In this document: positions 43,125-51,824 of the stretch, in pieces
Position numbering within the stretch: the stretch's first letter is position 1
Layout of the letters: every line of letters starts with the position of its first letter
DNA from: Bacteroidia bacterium
GTDB taxonomy: Bacteria > Bacteroidota > Bacteroidia > Flavobacteriales > Flavobacteriaceae
Assembly: GCA_030427585.1 (NCBI GenBank)
Contig: JAUIBW010000013.1
Span: forward strand, 1 to 64,000
Direction of reading: 5' to 3'
Length of the DNA stretch: 64,000 nucleotides
Notes under the pieces: generated by a model
Told to the model about the DNA's origin: nothing
Database searches by the model: none
What the model saw: only the letters and a program-made list of their open reading frames with translations
Made by a program: the position numbers and the translations under genes

Positions 43125-44513
43125 CTAATTTTGAATTTTATCTTTGATATTATTTTTAATCAACCTAAACTTACCGCTCTTTTCTACAGGAATTGCATCG
43201 ACATATCTAAGTTCTATTCCGATTTTGGCTCCGACCCGATCTCTTAAGTTTTTTAAAAATACTTCTTCATATTTTGTACCAAATACGGTTTCATCCTTTT
43301 CTATCAGAACTAAAAGCTTCTCAATTGCATCTTGTTGGATCTGAAATTTTATTATCCCTTTTACTCCTTTAAGAGCATTTGATATATTTCCCAGATTTAT
43401 TTTTCCTATTTCCTCAGAATAAATATAATCTGAAATACGGCCAAGAACTTCTTTAACCAACGGATTGTTATTTCCGCAAGTGCATGTTCCAGTACCAAGT
43501 TCTATCTGGTCTCCTATGTCATATCGGATAAGCGGTGTACCATGAGTATTAAACGATGTTACTATTAACCTACCCTTATCACTTGGGTTATTTTCTTCAT
43601 CCAGTACTTCAAAAACACCGCTCTGTAATTCTAAGTGTAATTTCTTATTCTTACACTCAAAAATAAATGGTGCTCCTTCTGAGGAAGCATATTGATTATA
43701 TAAGTTTGTTTTAAAATATCCTTCTAAAACTTCTCGAATATCATCTGTTATAGTTTCTGCGGTTGGAAATATCGCTTTAATAATATTTTCGGGAAAATCA
43801 ATATTTTTAGCTAATCCATATTTTGCAATTTCATACATTGTAGAAGGGAATCCAACCATATATAAAGGCTTATAGTGTATTAAATTCTTAAGGTAATACT
43901 CTAAATATTTACCATGAATATGGAAAGTTGAATAATATCTTACATTATAAATATGATCTGTTTTCCAAAACCTTTTTTTATTAATATCTTTTTCACTTAA
44001 AAGATTTTTACCACTAAACCACGCAGTCTTTTTTCCTAATTTATATCCAAAACTACTTCTAAAATTATCTAACAAAGCAAATCGCTCCTGAACATCATCA
44101 TGGGTATATAGCACTTCTAGGGATTTCCCTGTAGTTCCTCCTGTTTTAGATATAATCCCTTCGTTTTTTTGAATTGTATAAATACCAGAATAATTACTCC
44201 GTAATGTTTCTTTATTAATTATAGGAAGTTTAGTAATATTGGTAATATCCTCTGAAGCAGTAATATTTCCTAATGTTTTGTTATAATATTCAGAATGTTT
44301 TTTTGCATAGGTAACAAACTCGCTATATTTATTTGCCTGTATGGTATTAAGTTGGTCAACAGATAGATTTCTATTTTTTAAATAGTAATTTACAAAATGT
44401 TTGTATTTACCAGAATATCTTTTTCTGTATGCTAAAACATTATATAATGATACAATCCAATTTTGTATAAAATGGGGGGATTTTGCATAGATCTTTTCTT
44501 GTAAATTTCCCAT
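43125..44513 (-). CDS. CapK/phenylacetate-CoA ligase-like adenylate-forming enzyme
   Basis: The 462-residue protein belongs to the PaaK/CapK branch of the adenylate-forming superfamily. Its phosphate loop is SKTGGTTGKSLEVLYTHDD, followed by NQYASSEGAPFIFEC, then TSFNTHGTPLIRYDIGDQIE and a CTCGNN zinc-type pair usual in this branch. CapK homologues are frequent in capsule loci without a settled role. It probably activates an acid for a transferase. It sits between an MBOAT gene and a GT4 gene with gaps of only 1-9 bases. It is not closely related to the three DltA-like enzymes, which lack the TGGTTG form. Confidence 0.82.
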   Translation of the reverse strand: MGNLQEKIYAKSPHFIQNWIVSLYNVLAYRKRYSGKYKHFVNYYLKNRNLSVDQLNTIQANKYSEFVTYAKKHSEYYNKTLGNITASEDITNITKLPIINKETLRSNYSGIYTIQKNEGIISKTGGTTGKSLEVLYTHDDVQERFALLDNFRSSFGYKLGKKTAWFSGKNLLSEKDINKKRFWKTDHIYNVRYYSTFHIHGKYLEYYLKNLIHYKPLYMVGFPSTMYEIAKYGLAKNIDFPENIIKAIFPTAETITDDIREVLEGYFKTNLYNQYASSEGAPFIFECKNKKLHLELQSGVFEVLDEENNPSDKGRLIVTSFNTHGTPLIRYDIGDQIELGTGTCTCGNNNPLVKEVLGRISDYIYSEEIGKINLGNISNALKGVKGIIKFQIQQDAIEKLLVLIEKDETVFGTKYEEVFLKNLRDRVGAKIGIELRYVDAIPVEKSGKFRLIKNNIKDKIQN

Positions 44514-44514
44514 A

Positions 44515-45657
44515 TTACTTATGTATTTGTTTCAGGTAAAAATCCTGAAAAATTTCAGTGTTTTTTTGAATATCATACCCTTTATTTTTTACCACATCAT
44601 AGTTATTGGCCTTCTCTTCTGACACCTTTTCTAAAATTTTATCTGCCCAGACTTCTGGTGAGATCGTAATCGGTAAAAATTCTATATCCTTGGTTAGATG
44701 TACTTCTTTTGTAATTCGATCAGAAGCAAAAACTTTAAGCCCTGCTGCCTGTGCTTCTATCAAAGTAACAGGAAGGCCTTCATAAAAAGAAGGAAAGACA
44801 AATATATCTAACATTTGATATAACTGGGGTATATCTGTTCTTACACCTAAAAAACGTATTTTATCATCAATAGATAAGCTTTTAGCTTCTTCTTCAATCT
44901 TAGTACGCAAAGGTCCGTCGCCAATAAAAACTAATATACTATCTTCTTTCTTTTGAACCAATTGATTAAAAATCTTCAAAATGTAAGAATGATTTTTTTG
45001 ACTTGTAAACCTTCCTACATGTCCTATGATCAATTTATCTTCTAGATCATGTTCTTTTTTATAGGTATCACTTACAATTGAATCATAAGCAAATGCTTTG
45101 GCATCAATTGCATTATTCATTATTGTAAAAGCAGTTTTTTCTTTGAACAGCCATTTCCCTGCTTTTTCTCCGCAAGAGAAACTATGAGTAGAATAGTTAT
45201 GTATTTTTTTCTTTAATTGAAATTTGACCAACTTTTTAAATGTCTCTTTAAGGCTTTCGCTATTTGACAATACATCTTTTAGTCTTATGGGTTCAATAGC
45301 AATATGTGCATGAGCAATTCTACAAGGTATATTGAACTCTTTTGCGATTTTAAGAGGAAAGCAACTAAATGTATTTAAATGCGAATGTACTATTGTATAT
45401 TCTTTATGTTCTTTAAAAAAATTTCGTAGTTCTTTATAATATGCACCAGGAAAAAAAGGACTTATAGGGTTCATTCTATATATTTTTCCTCCCAGACTTT
45501 CTATTTCATTATCAAAAGCAGCTCTTTCTTTTCTGTGAACCAAAAAATCAAACTGAACTTTATTTCTATCGATACTACGATAATAGTTCATGATCATAGA
45601 TTCTGCTCCTCCACGATTCATAACAGTAAAGACTTGTAAAACTCTGGTGATAGCCAT
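44515..45657 (-). CDS. Family 4 glycosyltransferase
   Basis: The 380-residue GT-B enzyme starts RVLQVFTVMNRGGAESMIMN, the typical acceptor-side start of EpsF/CapM-like enzymes. Its donor domain has LIIGHVGRFTSQKNHSYILK and FYEGLPVTLIEAQAAGLKV with a full E-x7-E motif. The ATG at 45657 shares one base with the upstream GT2 stop (TGATG); a TTG three bases earlier is less likely. It is cytoplasmic and probably extends the repeat unit. Its sugar and linkage are unknown. Confidence 0.9.
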   Translation of the reverse strand: MAITRVLQVFTVMNRGGAESMIMNYYRSIDRNKVQFDFLVHRKERAAFDNEIESLGGKIYRMNPISPFFPGAYYKELRNFFKEHKEYTIVHSHLNTFSCFPLKIAKEFNIPCRIAHAHIAIEPIRLKDVLSNSESLKETFKKLVKFQLKKKIHNYSTHSFSCGEKAGKWLFKEKTAFTIMNNAIDAKAFAYDSIVSDTYKKEHDLEDKLIIGHVGRFTSQKNHSYILKIFNQLVQKKEDSILVFIGDGPLRTKIEEEAKSLSIDDKIRFLGVRTDIPQLYQMLDIFVFPSFYEGLPVTLIEAQAAGLKVFASDRITKEVHLTKDIEFLPITISPEVWADKILEKVSEEKANNYDVVKNKGYDIQKNTEIFQDFYLKQIHK

Positions 45658-46547
45658 CAAAATTCGTTTTTGGTTTTATATCGAATATAAAGGTTAAGCA
45701 AAACCCCAAACGGAATCGCTAAAAATGTGATTAGTTTTTTTGGAGATTCTTTCAAAAAAGAACCATTTTTTATAAACATAGAACTCGAAACATAGTGAAT
45801 TGCATTTTTAAATTTGTCTTTAAAGTTTTTTGCCAATTGCATTCTACTTTTTCTTGAAAAAGCAAAACCTCTGGGATGTCTTCGATATTGTTTTAGCATA
45901 TTCATACTAGAGCCATCGGCCATATATTCTACAACACAAAAAACCTCATTTACCGGTAGCAATTTATAATCCTGATCAATGAGTTGATATAGGTACCCCA
46001 GTGGTACAAACCGCTCACCTTCAAAAATAGGATAAGGTGGGTATTTTTTTACTACTTCGGTTCTATATACTAATTTTTTATCTCCCTTTACCCCATGAAC
46101 ATTATATATATCATACAATGTAGTTTCTTTTATATTTTCGGGTATTTTGGTTCCTATGATAGCTCCACTTTCATCTGCATCTAATCCTACCAGGCCAGCA
46201 TATTCTGGTTCATCTTTAATAGTTTCCCATGAGTTAAGGATTTTTTCAATAGCAGTCTCAGCCATACAATCATCACTATCAATACATACATTAAGAGGAG
46301 TTTCGATAAGTCGATATGCAGCATTATGTCCCCCATGCATTCCCAGGTTTTCCTGGTAATGATATACAATATCTATTTTATTTTCTTTAATCCAGGATGC
46401 CACCAGTTCTTCTGTAGTATCTGTAGAACCATCGTCTATAATAAGCCATACAAAATCTTGATTTGATTGTTTAATCAGGCTTTCATAGCATTTATGTAAA
46501 CAATATGCTCGATTATATGTCGGTGTAAATACTGTAATAGTTTTCAT
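45657..46547 (-). CDS. Family 2 glycosyltransferase
   Basis: The 296-residue GT-A enzyme has ITVFTPTYNRAYCLHKCYES at the start, VWLIIDDGSTD for UDP binding, and the metal-binding CIDSDDCM (a DxD form). A C-terminal hydrophobic tail (LITFLAIPFGVLLNLYIRY) may tie it to the inner membrane. It lies 22 bases after the polymerase gene and is coupled to the following GT4. It probably adds one sugar of the repeat, with an inverting mechanism by family. Confidence 0.9.
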   Translation of the reverse strand: MKTITVFTPTYNRAYCLHKCYESLIKQSNQDFVWLIIDDGSTDTTEELVASWIKENKIDIVYHYQENLGMHGGHNAAYRLIETPLNVCIDSDDCMAETAIEKILNSWETIKDEPEYAGLVGLDADESGAIIGTKIPENIKETTLYDIYNVHGVKGDKKLVYRTEVVKKYPPYPIFEGERFVPLGYLYQLIDQDYKLLPVNEVFCVVEYMADGSSMNMLKQYRRHPRGFAFSRKSRMQLAKNFKDKFKNAIHYVSSSMFIKNGSFLKESPKKLITFLAIPFGVLLNLYIRYKTKNEF

Positions 46548-46569
46548 GTGTAGTTAAAATTAGTTTTTG

Positions 46570-47664
46570 TTATCCCCAATATAAATAGTACATAAAATAA
46601 GTAAACGAAAAATACACCAATACCACTTTACCTAACATAAAATGATGGTCCTTAAAAAATTTCTGTTTCAGGAAAGGATAAATAATGATTACTGCCATCA
46701 TAAACCATGATAAATAGGCAAATCTATTCGAGTAATTAGCTTTAATAACCAGAACCCAAAATCCATTACAAATCAAATAGGTGTTTAAGAGCTGATAAAA
46801 GAGTTTATCTTTAAATTGTTTTTTATAAATAAAATACCACCCGGCTACTATCGGAAATGAGCTATGAAATAAGAAATCCCATCGAAAACCTGTACTAGAA
46901 AAAGTACCTTCTGCGGCCTTAGATGTTAAATACCCTGATAATCTATCATCTGCAAATCCCATACTACTAAAAAGTGATATCCAAACTCCTCCCATAGCTA
47001 AGGATAATGGAATACACAAAAGCCATCCTTTGAGATACACTTTTGGGTTATTGTAAAAATATGTGGCAATAAATGCTAATACTGGTAAAAACAAAGTTTT
47101 ATGAAAAGCGATAGCACAAAGAAAAAATGCGGCCATCACTACTTTGTTTCTATGATAACTTACTCCCCACAAAAAAAGAGAACAAGCCGCTCCATTTCTC
47201 ATACCATTTACCCCATAGGTCCAAAATGAATAGGAAACGATAAACATCATAAAAGCGTAGTACCAATATTCATTAAAGAGTTGTTTAGAAATTCTGTATA
47301 AAGGAAATATGTATATAAAAGCACAAATAGTAAAGAAAGTATGGGCAGAAACCACATAAGCTAAGGTTTTCATGAAAATATGCCATGAATAATCTGCTCC
47401 AAACATAATCTCTCCCCCATTTTGATAATGCTGAAATGATCGCATATAATTAATCATATCACCAAACAAATAGGTAATAGGTCTTTGTCCTATATATAAG
47501 ATGATATAAGTAAGTAGAAGATATCCTGTGACATTAATAAAAATCAAATTCTTTTTATCGTCCATTTTCAAAACTCTGGTATGGAGTAGTGTAAATAGCA
47601 CTAGAAAGAGTGATAGATTAATATAAATCTTGTAATATATCCCTATTGGAATCCAATCAAACAT
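46570..47664 (-). CDS. EpsG-like polysaccharide polymerase (Wzy-type)
   Basis: The 364 residues contain about ten transmembrane helices with a large periplasmic loop, the topology of Wzy/EpsG polymerases that join flipped repeat units. Typical EpsG points are GDMINYMRSFQHYQNGGE and a conserved region around FWTYGVNGMRNGAACSLFLW. Wzy proteins are poorly conserved, so the call rests on topology and context. It is the only polymerase candidate in the window. The flippase is encoded at 60914 and the chain-length/export kinase at 14053, completing a Wzx/Wzy-type pathway. Confidence 0.8.
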   Translation of the reverse strand: MFDWIPIGIYYKIYINLSLFLVLFTLLHTRVLKMDDKKNLIFINVTGYLLLTYIILYIGQRPITYLFGDMINYMRSFQHYQNGGEIMFGADYSWHIFMKTLAYVVSAHTFFTICAFIYIFPLYRISKQLFNEYWYYAFMMFIVSYSFWTYGVNGMRNGAACSLFLWGVSYHRNKVVMAAFFLCAIAFHKTLFLPVLAFIATYFYNNPKVYLKGWLLCIPLSLAMGGVWISLFSSMGFADDRLSGYLTSKAAEGTFSSTGFRWDFLFHSSFPIVAGWYFIYKKQFKDKLFYQLLNTYLICNGFWVLVIKANYSNRFAYLSWFMMAVIIIYPFLKQKFFKDHHFMLGKVVLVYFSFTYFMYYLYWG

Positions 47665-47670
47665 TGTACA

Positions 47671-48591
47671 TTACTTCTTTTTATTTAAGAATATTAACTT
47701 ACATAAATTCTCTGTAAACTTTTTCCCTGCAAATTTATCTATATGGTGACCATCATAAGTCTCATACACCATATCCATTTTATTAAAATCGAAATACGGA
47801 ACTTGATTACTTTTTGATATAGAGTCTATCGTAGTATCGAATTTTGGGTAATATTTTTCTTCATATCCCAAATATTCTTTGCTTATAGGCATTCTTACCA
47901 AATACACATCTCCGTAATGGCCTAATTTTTTTATTAAAGTTACTAAGCTTTGTATTCGTACATCAGACACTTCAAAATTTCCCTGGTCCTTTAAGTATAA
48001 AGCGATCTGATTCTTTTTCCAATCTTCAAAAACTTGCTTATTCTTTGGTAGATTTGTTTCTTCTAACCAACCATCTTTATGTAAAGTAGAACTTTTTCTA
48101 AACATTCCTTTGAAATGAAAAAAAGAAAAATTCTTTACCAAGTATTCATAATTTGGATTCATATTTACAAAGTTCATATTATGAGGAGGTTGATCAATCT
48201 CTCGAAATTCTCCTTCCTCATTATTATAATCCTTGTGCGAGGTTAACATATCCGGAGTAATAGAAATAATAAAAATACCATGAGTCGATGTGGTATCTAA
48301 TTTTTTAAAGATGCTTTTGTTATATGGCGGTCCAATAAGAGCTTGCGCAATCGTAAAGCTATAGTTTAATATTGGGAGATTGTATCCTTTATCCTTAAAA
48401 TAGGCATTGATAACACTTGGCTGGATTCCTTGTAGGCTTCTAGAATCCCCTATGATCATCGACTTGGCCTTTGGAGTTGTAAACTTTTCATAAAAATAAT
48501 CCACATTACCACCATATTTAACCAGAACAATAGTAACTATCCCCAAACATATGATAAAGAAAAGACCTAACTTAAGTAAAAGTAATTTCAT
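47671..48591 (-). CDS. SGNH-like, DltD-like MBOAT partner (pair 4)
   Basis: The 306-residue protein has an N-terminal anchor (LKLGLFFIICLGIVTIVLV) and an outer SGNH domain. Block I is KSMIIGDSRSLQGIQPSVIN with intact GDS. The C-terminal pair is [14 protein letters not shown]. It is closely related to the pair 5 protein at 53962, sharing [18 protein letters not shown]. It lies six bases after an MBOAT gene that itself follows ACP 2, so it occupies the DltD position. In the Dlt system DltD takes the alanyl group from DltB to the teichoic acid. Here the acceptor would be a polysaccharide. Confidence 0.8.
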   Translation of the reverse strand: MKLLLLKLGLFFIICLGIVTIVLVKYGGNVDYFYEKFTTPKAKSMIIGDSRSLQGIQPSVINAYFKDKGYNLPILNYSFTIAQALIGPPYNKSIFKKLDTTSTHGIFIISITPDMLTSHKDYNNEEGEFREIDQPPHNMNFVNMNPNYEYLVKNFSFFHFKGMFRKSSTLHKDGWLEETNLPKNKQVFEDWKKNQIALYLKDQGNFEVSDVRIQSLVTLIKKLGHYGDVYLVRMPISKEYLGYEEKYYPKFDTTIDSISKSNQVPYFDFNKMDMVYETYDGHHIDKFAGKKFTENLCKLIFLNKKK

Positions 48592-48597
48592 GATTAT

Positions 48598-50043
48598 TTA
48601 AAATTGAAAATATATAAATGTATCCGAACTTCTCCCGAAAAACAAGATAAGTAAAAAGATGAATATGTATGATGACCATCGAAGGTAAACATTATAATTG
48701 CTTATTTCGAAATCATGTTTCTTCTCACGGTTGACCCATTCTACCAGCATAAAAAAACCAATCAAAGCGACTATCATTAAAGTATTAGCAGTAATATAGC
48801 TTGCCGGATACTCTATAATACTTGACGAAAAAATACCTTTGAAATAGTCCAATGCCATTGCAACACTATCCACCCTAAAAATCACATCTGTCATCATGAC
48901 CAAAACAAATAGTACCATCATTTTATAAGTTTCTTTAAAAGATGGAAACCATTTTCCCTTTGCCATGATATCTGATGTATTCATTGTACCAGAATATACC
49001 AAAGGAACAAAATAAATCCCATGAAGTAGTCCAAAAACAATAAATGTCCAATTAGCTCCATGCCAAAAGCCTACTAAAATAAAAGTAGCAATGATTGAAA
49101 TTACTAATCCTTCTTTTTGATACTTCCTAAGTGTAAATGATAAGGGGGTGAATACATAATCCATCATCCATGTAGTCAGAGAAATATGCCATTTTTTCCA
49201 AAAACCACTAATATTGGTTGAAAAAAACGGAGTTGCAAAATTACGTGTTAATTGTAACCCAAATAATTTAGATATTCCTATTGCCATATTTGAATACCCC
49301 GAAAAATCTGCATATATCTGTATTGCATAGAAAAATGCGCCTATTACCAATACACTTCCTGGTTTATCCTGGTAATTATTAAAAATAGGATTTGCAATAG
49401 CAGCGCAATTTTCTGCTACTACCACTTTGGTAAATAATCCCCATAATATTTGTCTAAACCCATCAACAGAAGTAGCATAAAAAAGTTCTCTTTTCTTTTG
49501 AATCTGCGGAATAAAGCTTCCTGCTCTTTCTATAGGTCCTGATAATATTTTTGGAAAAAATGCTATAAAAACAGAAAAATCAAGCAAATTGTTACTGGGT
49601 TCGATCTCTTCATTATACACGTCTAATAGATATCCCAATGTTTGAAAAGTAAAAAAACTAATCCCCAAAGGTAATAAGATAGAAAGTGTATTATATTCTA
49701 AATCAGCGCCAAAAACACTTATTATTTTATAAAATCCTTCGTAGAAAAAATTAAAATACTTAAAATATACCAGTAGACCGATATTAAATATTAACCCCAA
49801 ATTTAAAAGCGTTTTTTGTTTACTTTCTTTTAGAGTATTATGAATTTTTAATCCCAAATAGTAATTAATAAGAATACTTGCTATTAACAAAAAGAGAAAT
49901 CTCCAATCTGCCCAGGCGTAAAAAAATATGCTGGCCATTAGTAAAAGTATATTTTGGGCTACTGCTGTTTTTTTAAAAAACAGCCAGTATAGCACTAATA
50001 CAGGAATTAAAAAAACGACGAAATTAAATGAGTTAAAAATCAC
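48598..50043 (-). CDS. MBOAT family acyltransferase, DltB-like position (pair 4)
   Basis: The 481-residue membrane protein keeps FWKKWHISLTTWMMDYVFTP and the catalytic-type histidine in WHGANW (about 328), and ends in FIYFQF. It differs from the other four MBOATs here: the PLGG turn after the first histidine is replaced by TPLSFTLRKYQK, and the hallmark reads FPKILSGPIERA instead of FPQLVAGPIERA. It starts with GTG at 50043, ten bases after ACP 2, so it is the likely acceptor of the carrier-bound group. This suggests specialisation for ACP-delivered aminoacyl groups, as in DltB. Confidence 0.9.
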   Translation of the reverse strand: MIFNSFNFVVFLIPVLVLYWLFFKKTAVAQNILLLMASIFFYAWADWRFLFLLIASILINYYLGLKIHNTLKESKQKTLLNLGLIFNIGLLVYFKYFNFFYEGFYKIISVFGADLEYNTLSILLPLGISFFTFQTLGYLLDVYNEEIEPSNNLLDFSVFIAFFPKILSGPIERAGSFIPQIQKKRELFYATSVDGFRQILWGLFTKVVVAENCAAIANPIFNNYQDKPGSVLVIGAFFYAIQIYADFSGYSNMAIGISKLFGLQLTRNFATPFFSTNISGFWKKWHISLTTWMMDYVFTPLSFTLRKYQKEGLVISIIATFILVGFWHGANWTFIVFGLLHGIYFVPLVYSGTMNTSDIMAKGKWFPSFKETYKMMVLFVLVMMTDVIFRVDSVAMALDYFKGIFSSSIIEYPASYITANTLMIVALIGFFMLVEWVNREKKHDFEISNYNVYLRWSSYIFIFLLILFFGRSSDTFIYFQF

Positions 50044-50053
50044 GTTTTCTAAA

Positions 50054-50293
50054 TTAAATTTTACCTTGAATTACTGAGACAAGAGATCCCAAATTCTTTA
50101 ATTTATTTAAATCCCTAAGTTTAAATTTAATATCAAATTGTTCTTCAATTTTTGTGATGATCATCATATGAGATAGTGAATCCCAACCATCAACATCTTG
50201 TGCAGTCAATTCATCATTGGTCTCAAAATTACTATGTCCTAATACAGATTCGAGTGCTTCACTTATTTTTTCTTTAATCTCTGTGGTTTCCAT
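50054..50293 (-). CDS. Acyl/peptidyl carrier protein (ACP 2), DltC-like
   Basis: The 79-residue carrier protein has the phosphopantetheine serine at Ser39 in DVDGWDSLSHMM. It lies between adenylation gene A2 and the pair 4 MBOAT, the place that DltC holds in a dlt operon. The acidic helix around Ser39 would dock to both the adenylation enzyme and the MBOAT. It is a paralogue of ACP 1, with the same length and the same GHSNFETND/EHDNFQLAD region. A phosphopantetheinyl transferase from elsewhere in the genome would be needed. Confidence 0.92.
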   Translation of the reverse strand: METTEIKEKISEALESVLGHSNFETNDELTAQDVDGWDSLSHMMIITKIEEQFDIKFKLRDLNKLKNLGSLVSVIQGKI

Positions 50294-50327
50294 AAATATG
50301 GCTTTATGTATTTAGAATTATGTTTAA

Positions 50328-51809
50328 TTAAAATATTGTTGTCAATTCTTTTCTGTCAATTTTTCCGTTAACATTAAGGGGAAAAGTTTCCATAAATTTT
50401 ATCTGCGAAGGTATCATATATGCTGGCATTTTTGCTTTCATATATTCAGAAAGTTCGGTAAGGTCAAATTTTTCTGACTCTATTACCAATCCTATTTCGG
50501 TACTTCCCACTCCATTAGTGTATGCAACAGCTACTGCATTGATTTTATGCAATCCTTCTTTTGCATAGAGTTCGACTTCAGAAAGTTCTACACGATATCC
50601 ACCCTGTACTTTTGCTTGAAAATCTATTCTTCCCAAAAACATGATATCGCCATCAGCGTCTATATATGACAAATCTCCTGTTTTATAAAATCTAGTTTTT
50701 TTACCGTTATATTCGGTATAGAAAAATGCTTCTTCATTTTTCTCGGGATTCATCCAGTATCCCGGTGTTAATAAAGAGCCCGCCAGACATAGTTCTCCTT
50801 TTTTACCTGTTTCAAGAATCTCATTAGATTCATTTATGATTATGGTTTCAACGCCCTTCCATGGTTTTCCAATAGATACTACTCCATTATGTGTTTTCTT
50901 AGCGTCTTTATCATACGTATACCCTGTACAAAGCATTGTGCTTTCTGTTGGACCATACACATTCATTATTTTAGTATTTGGTAAGCGTTGCGCCCATTCT
51001 TCTGTTACATCTACCGGTAAGCCTTCTCCGCAAAACAAGCTATATTTCAAATAAGGAGAATCTATCTCATCAAAATACGGTCTTAAATAGTGTAAAATCG
51101 AAGGAACCATTAAGGCATATGATAATCTTTCGTCTTGTATTAACTCGAAAATATAACTGAACTTAATCTCATCTTTTGGAATGGTATATACCCTTGCTCC
51201 TTTAAGTACGGGAAGCATAAACGACATTACCGATACATCAAATGTTAAACCGAACATCTGCAAACATCTATCATTTTCATCTATTTGAATACCAAAATCA
51301 AAAAATGCATCGCAAAAGGCTATAAGATTAGAAAATGTAATGGGAACACCTTTAGGAATCCCAGTAGTTCCTGAAGTAAATAAGATATAGGCTATTGATT
51401 TATCTCGTACTTGTTTGGGTTCTAAATCATCAATATTTCCTTTTGCCATGGTCGAGGAAATAGTATTATAGTCTGGATATACAACTACATCAGAAGAATC
51501 TACTATTGATCTTATGTTAGTCTGTTTGATGATATTATCGTTTCGTTCTTCTGGGCTCTCTGGATCAAGAGGAACATATGATTTTCCTTCAAACCATATT
51601 GCGAAAATTGCTGCATACGTTTGTATATCATCATTTGCAATTAATCCAATATGAACCTCATTATCAGAAACTTTTTCCTGTATTATTTTTCGTATACCTG
51701 AAATTGACTCAGCTAAATCCTTATATGTATATTCTTGCTCATTAATAACAAAAGCAATACGATCCAGGTTTCTAGTAATGGAATGGCTAAGTGCTTGCTG
51801 CAAATTCAT
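50328..51809 (-). CDS. Stand-alone adenylation enzyme, DltA-like (A2)
   Basis: The 493-residue ANL enzyme has YILFTSGTTGIPKGVPIT, FDVSVMSFMLPVLKG, NVYGPTESTMLCTG, RFYKTGDLSYIDADGD and the catalytic C-terminal lysine in NGKIDRKEL. The aspartate of FDVS supports an amino-acid substrate. It is a single domain with no condensation or carrier part. ACP 2 follows 34 bases downstream, and A3 is 15 bases upstream, so two activating enzymes feed one visible carrier. Substrate choice would need a structure-based comparison with DltA and NRPS domains. Confidence 0.88.
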   Translation of the reverse strand: MNLQQALSHSITRNLDRIAFVINEQEYTYKDLAESISGIRKIIQEKVSDNEVHIGLIANDDIQTYAAIFAIWFEGKSYVPLDPESPEERNDNIIKQTNIRSIVDSSDVVVYPDYNTISSTMAKGNIDDLEPKQVRDKSIAYILFTSGTTGIPKGVPITFSNLIAFCDAFFDFGIQIDENDRCLQMFGLTFDVSVMSFMLPVLKGARVYTIPKDEIKFSYIFELIQDERLSYALMVPSILHYLRPYFDEIDSPYLKYSLFCGEGLPVDVTEEWAQRLPNTKIMNVYGPTESTMLCTGYTYDKDAKKTHNGVVSIGKPWKGVETIIINESNEILETGKKGELCLAGSLLTPGYWMNPEKNEEAFFYTEYNGKKTRFYKTGDLSYIDADGDIMFLGRIDFQAKVQGGYRVELSEVELYAKEGLHKINAVAVAYTNGVGSTEIGLVIESEKFDLTELSEYMKAKMPAYMIPSQIKFMETFPLNVNGKIDRKELTTIF

Positions 51810-51824
51810 TTTTTTACTATTTGT

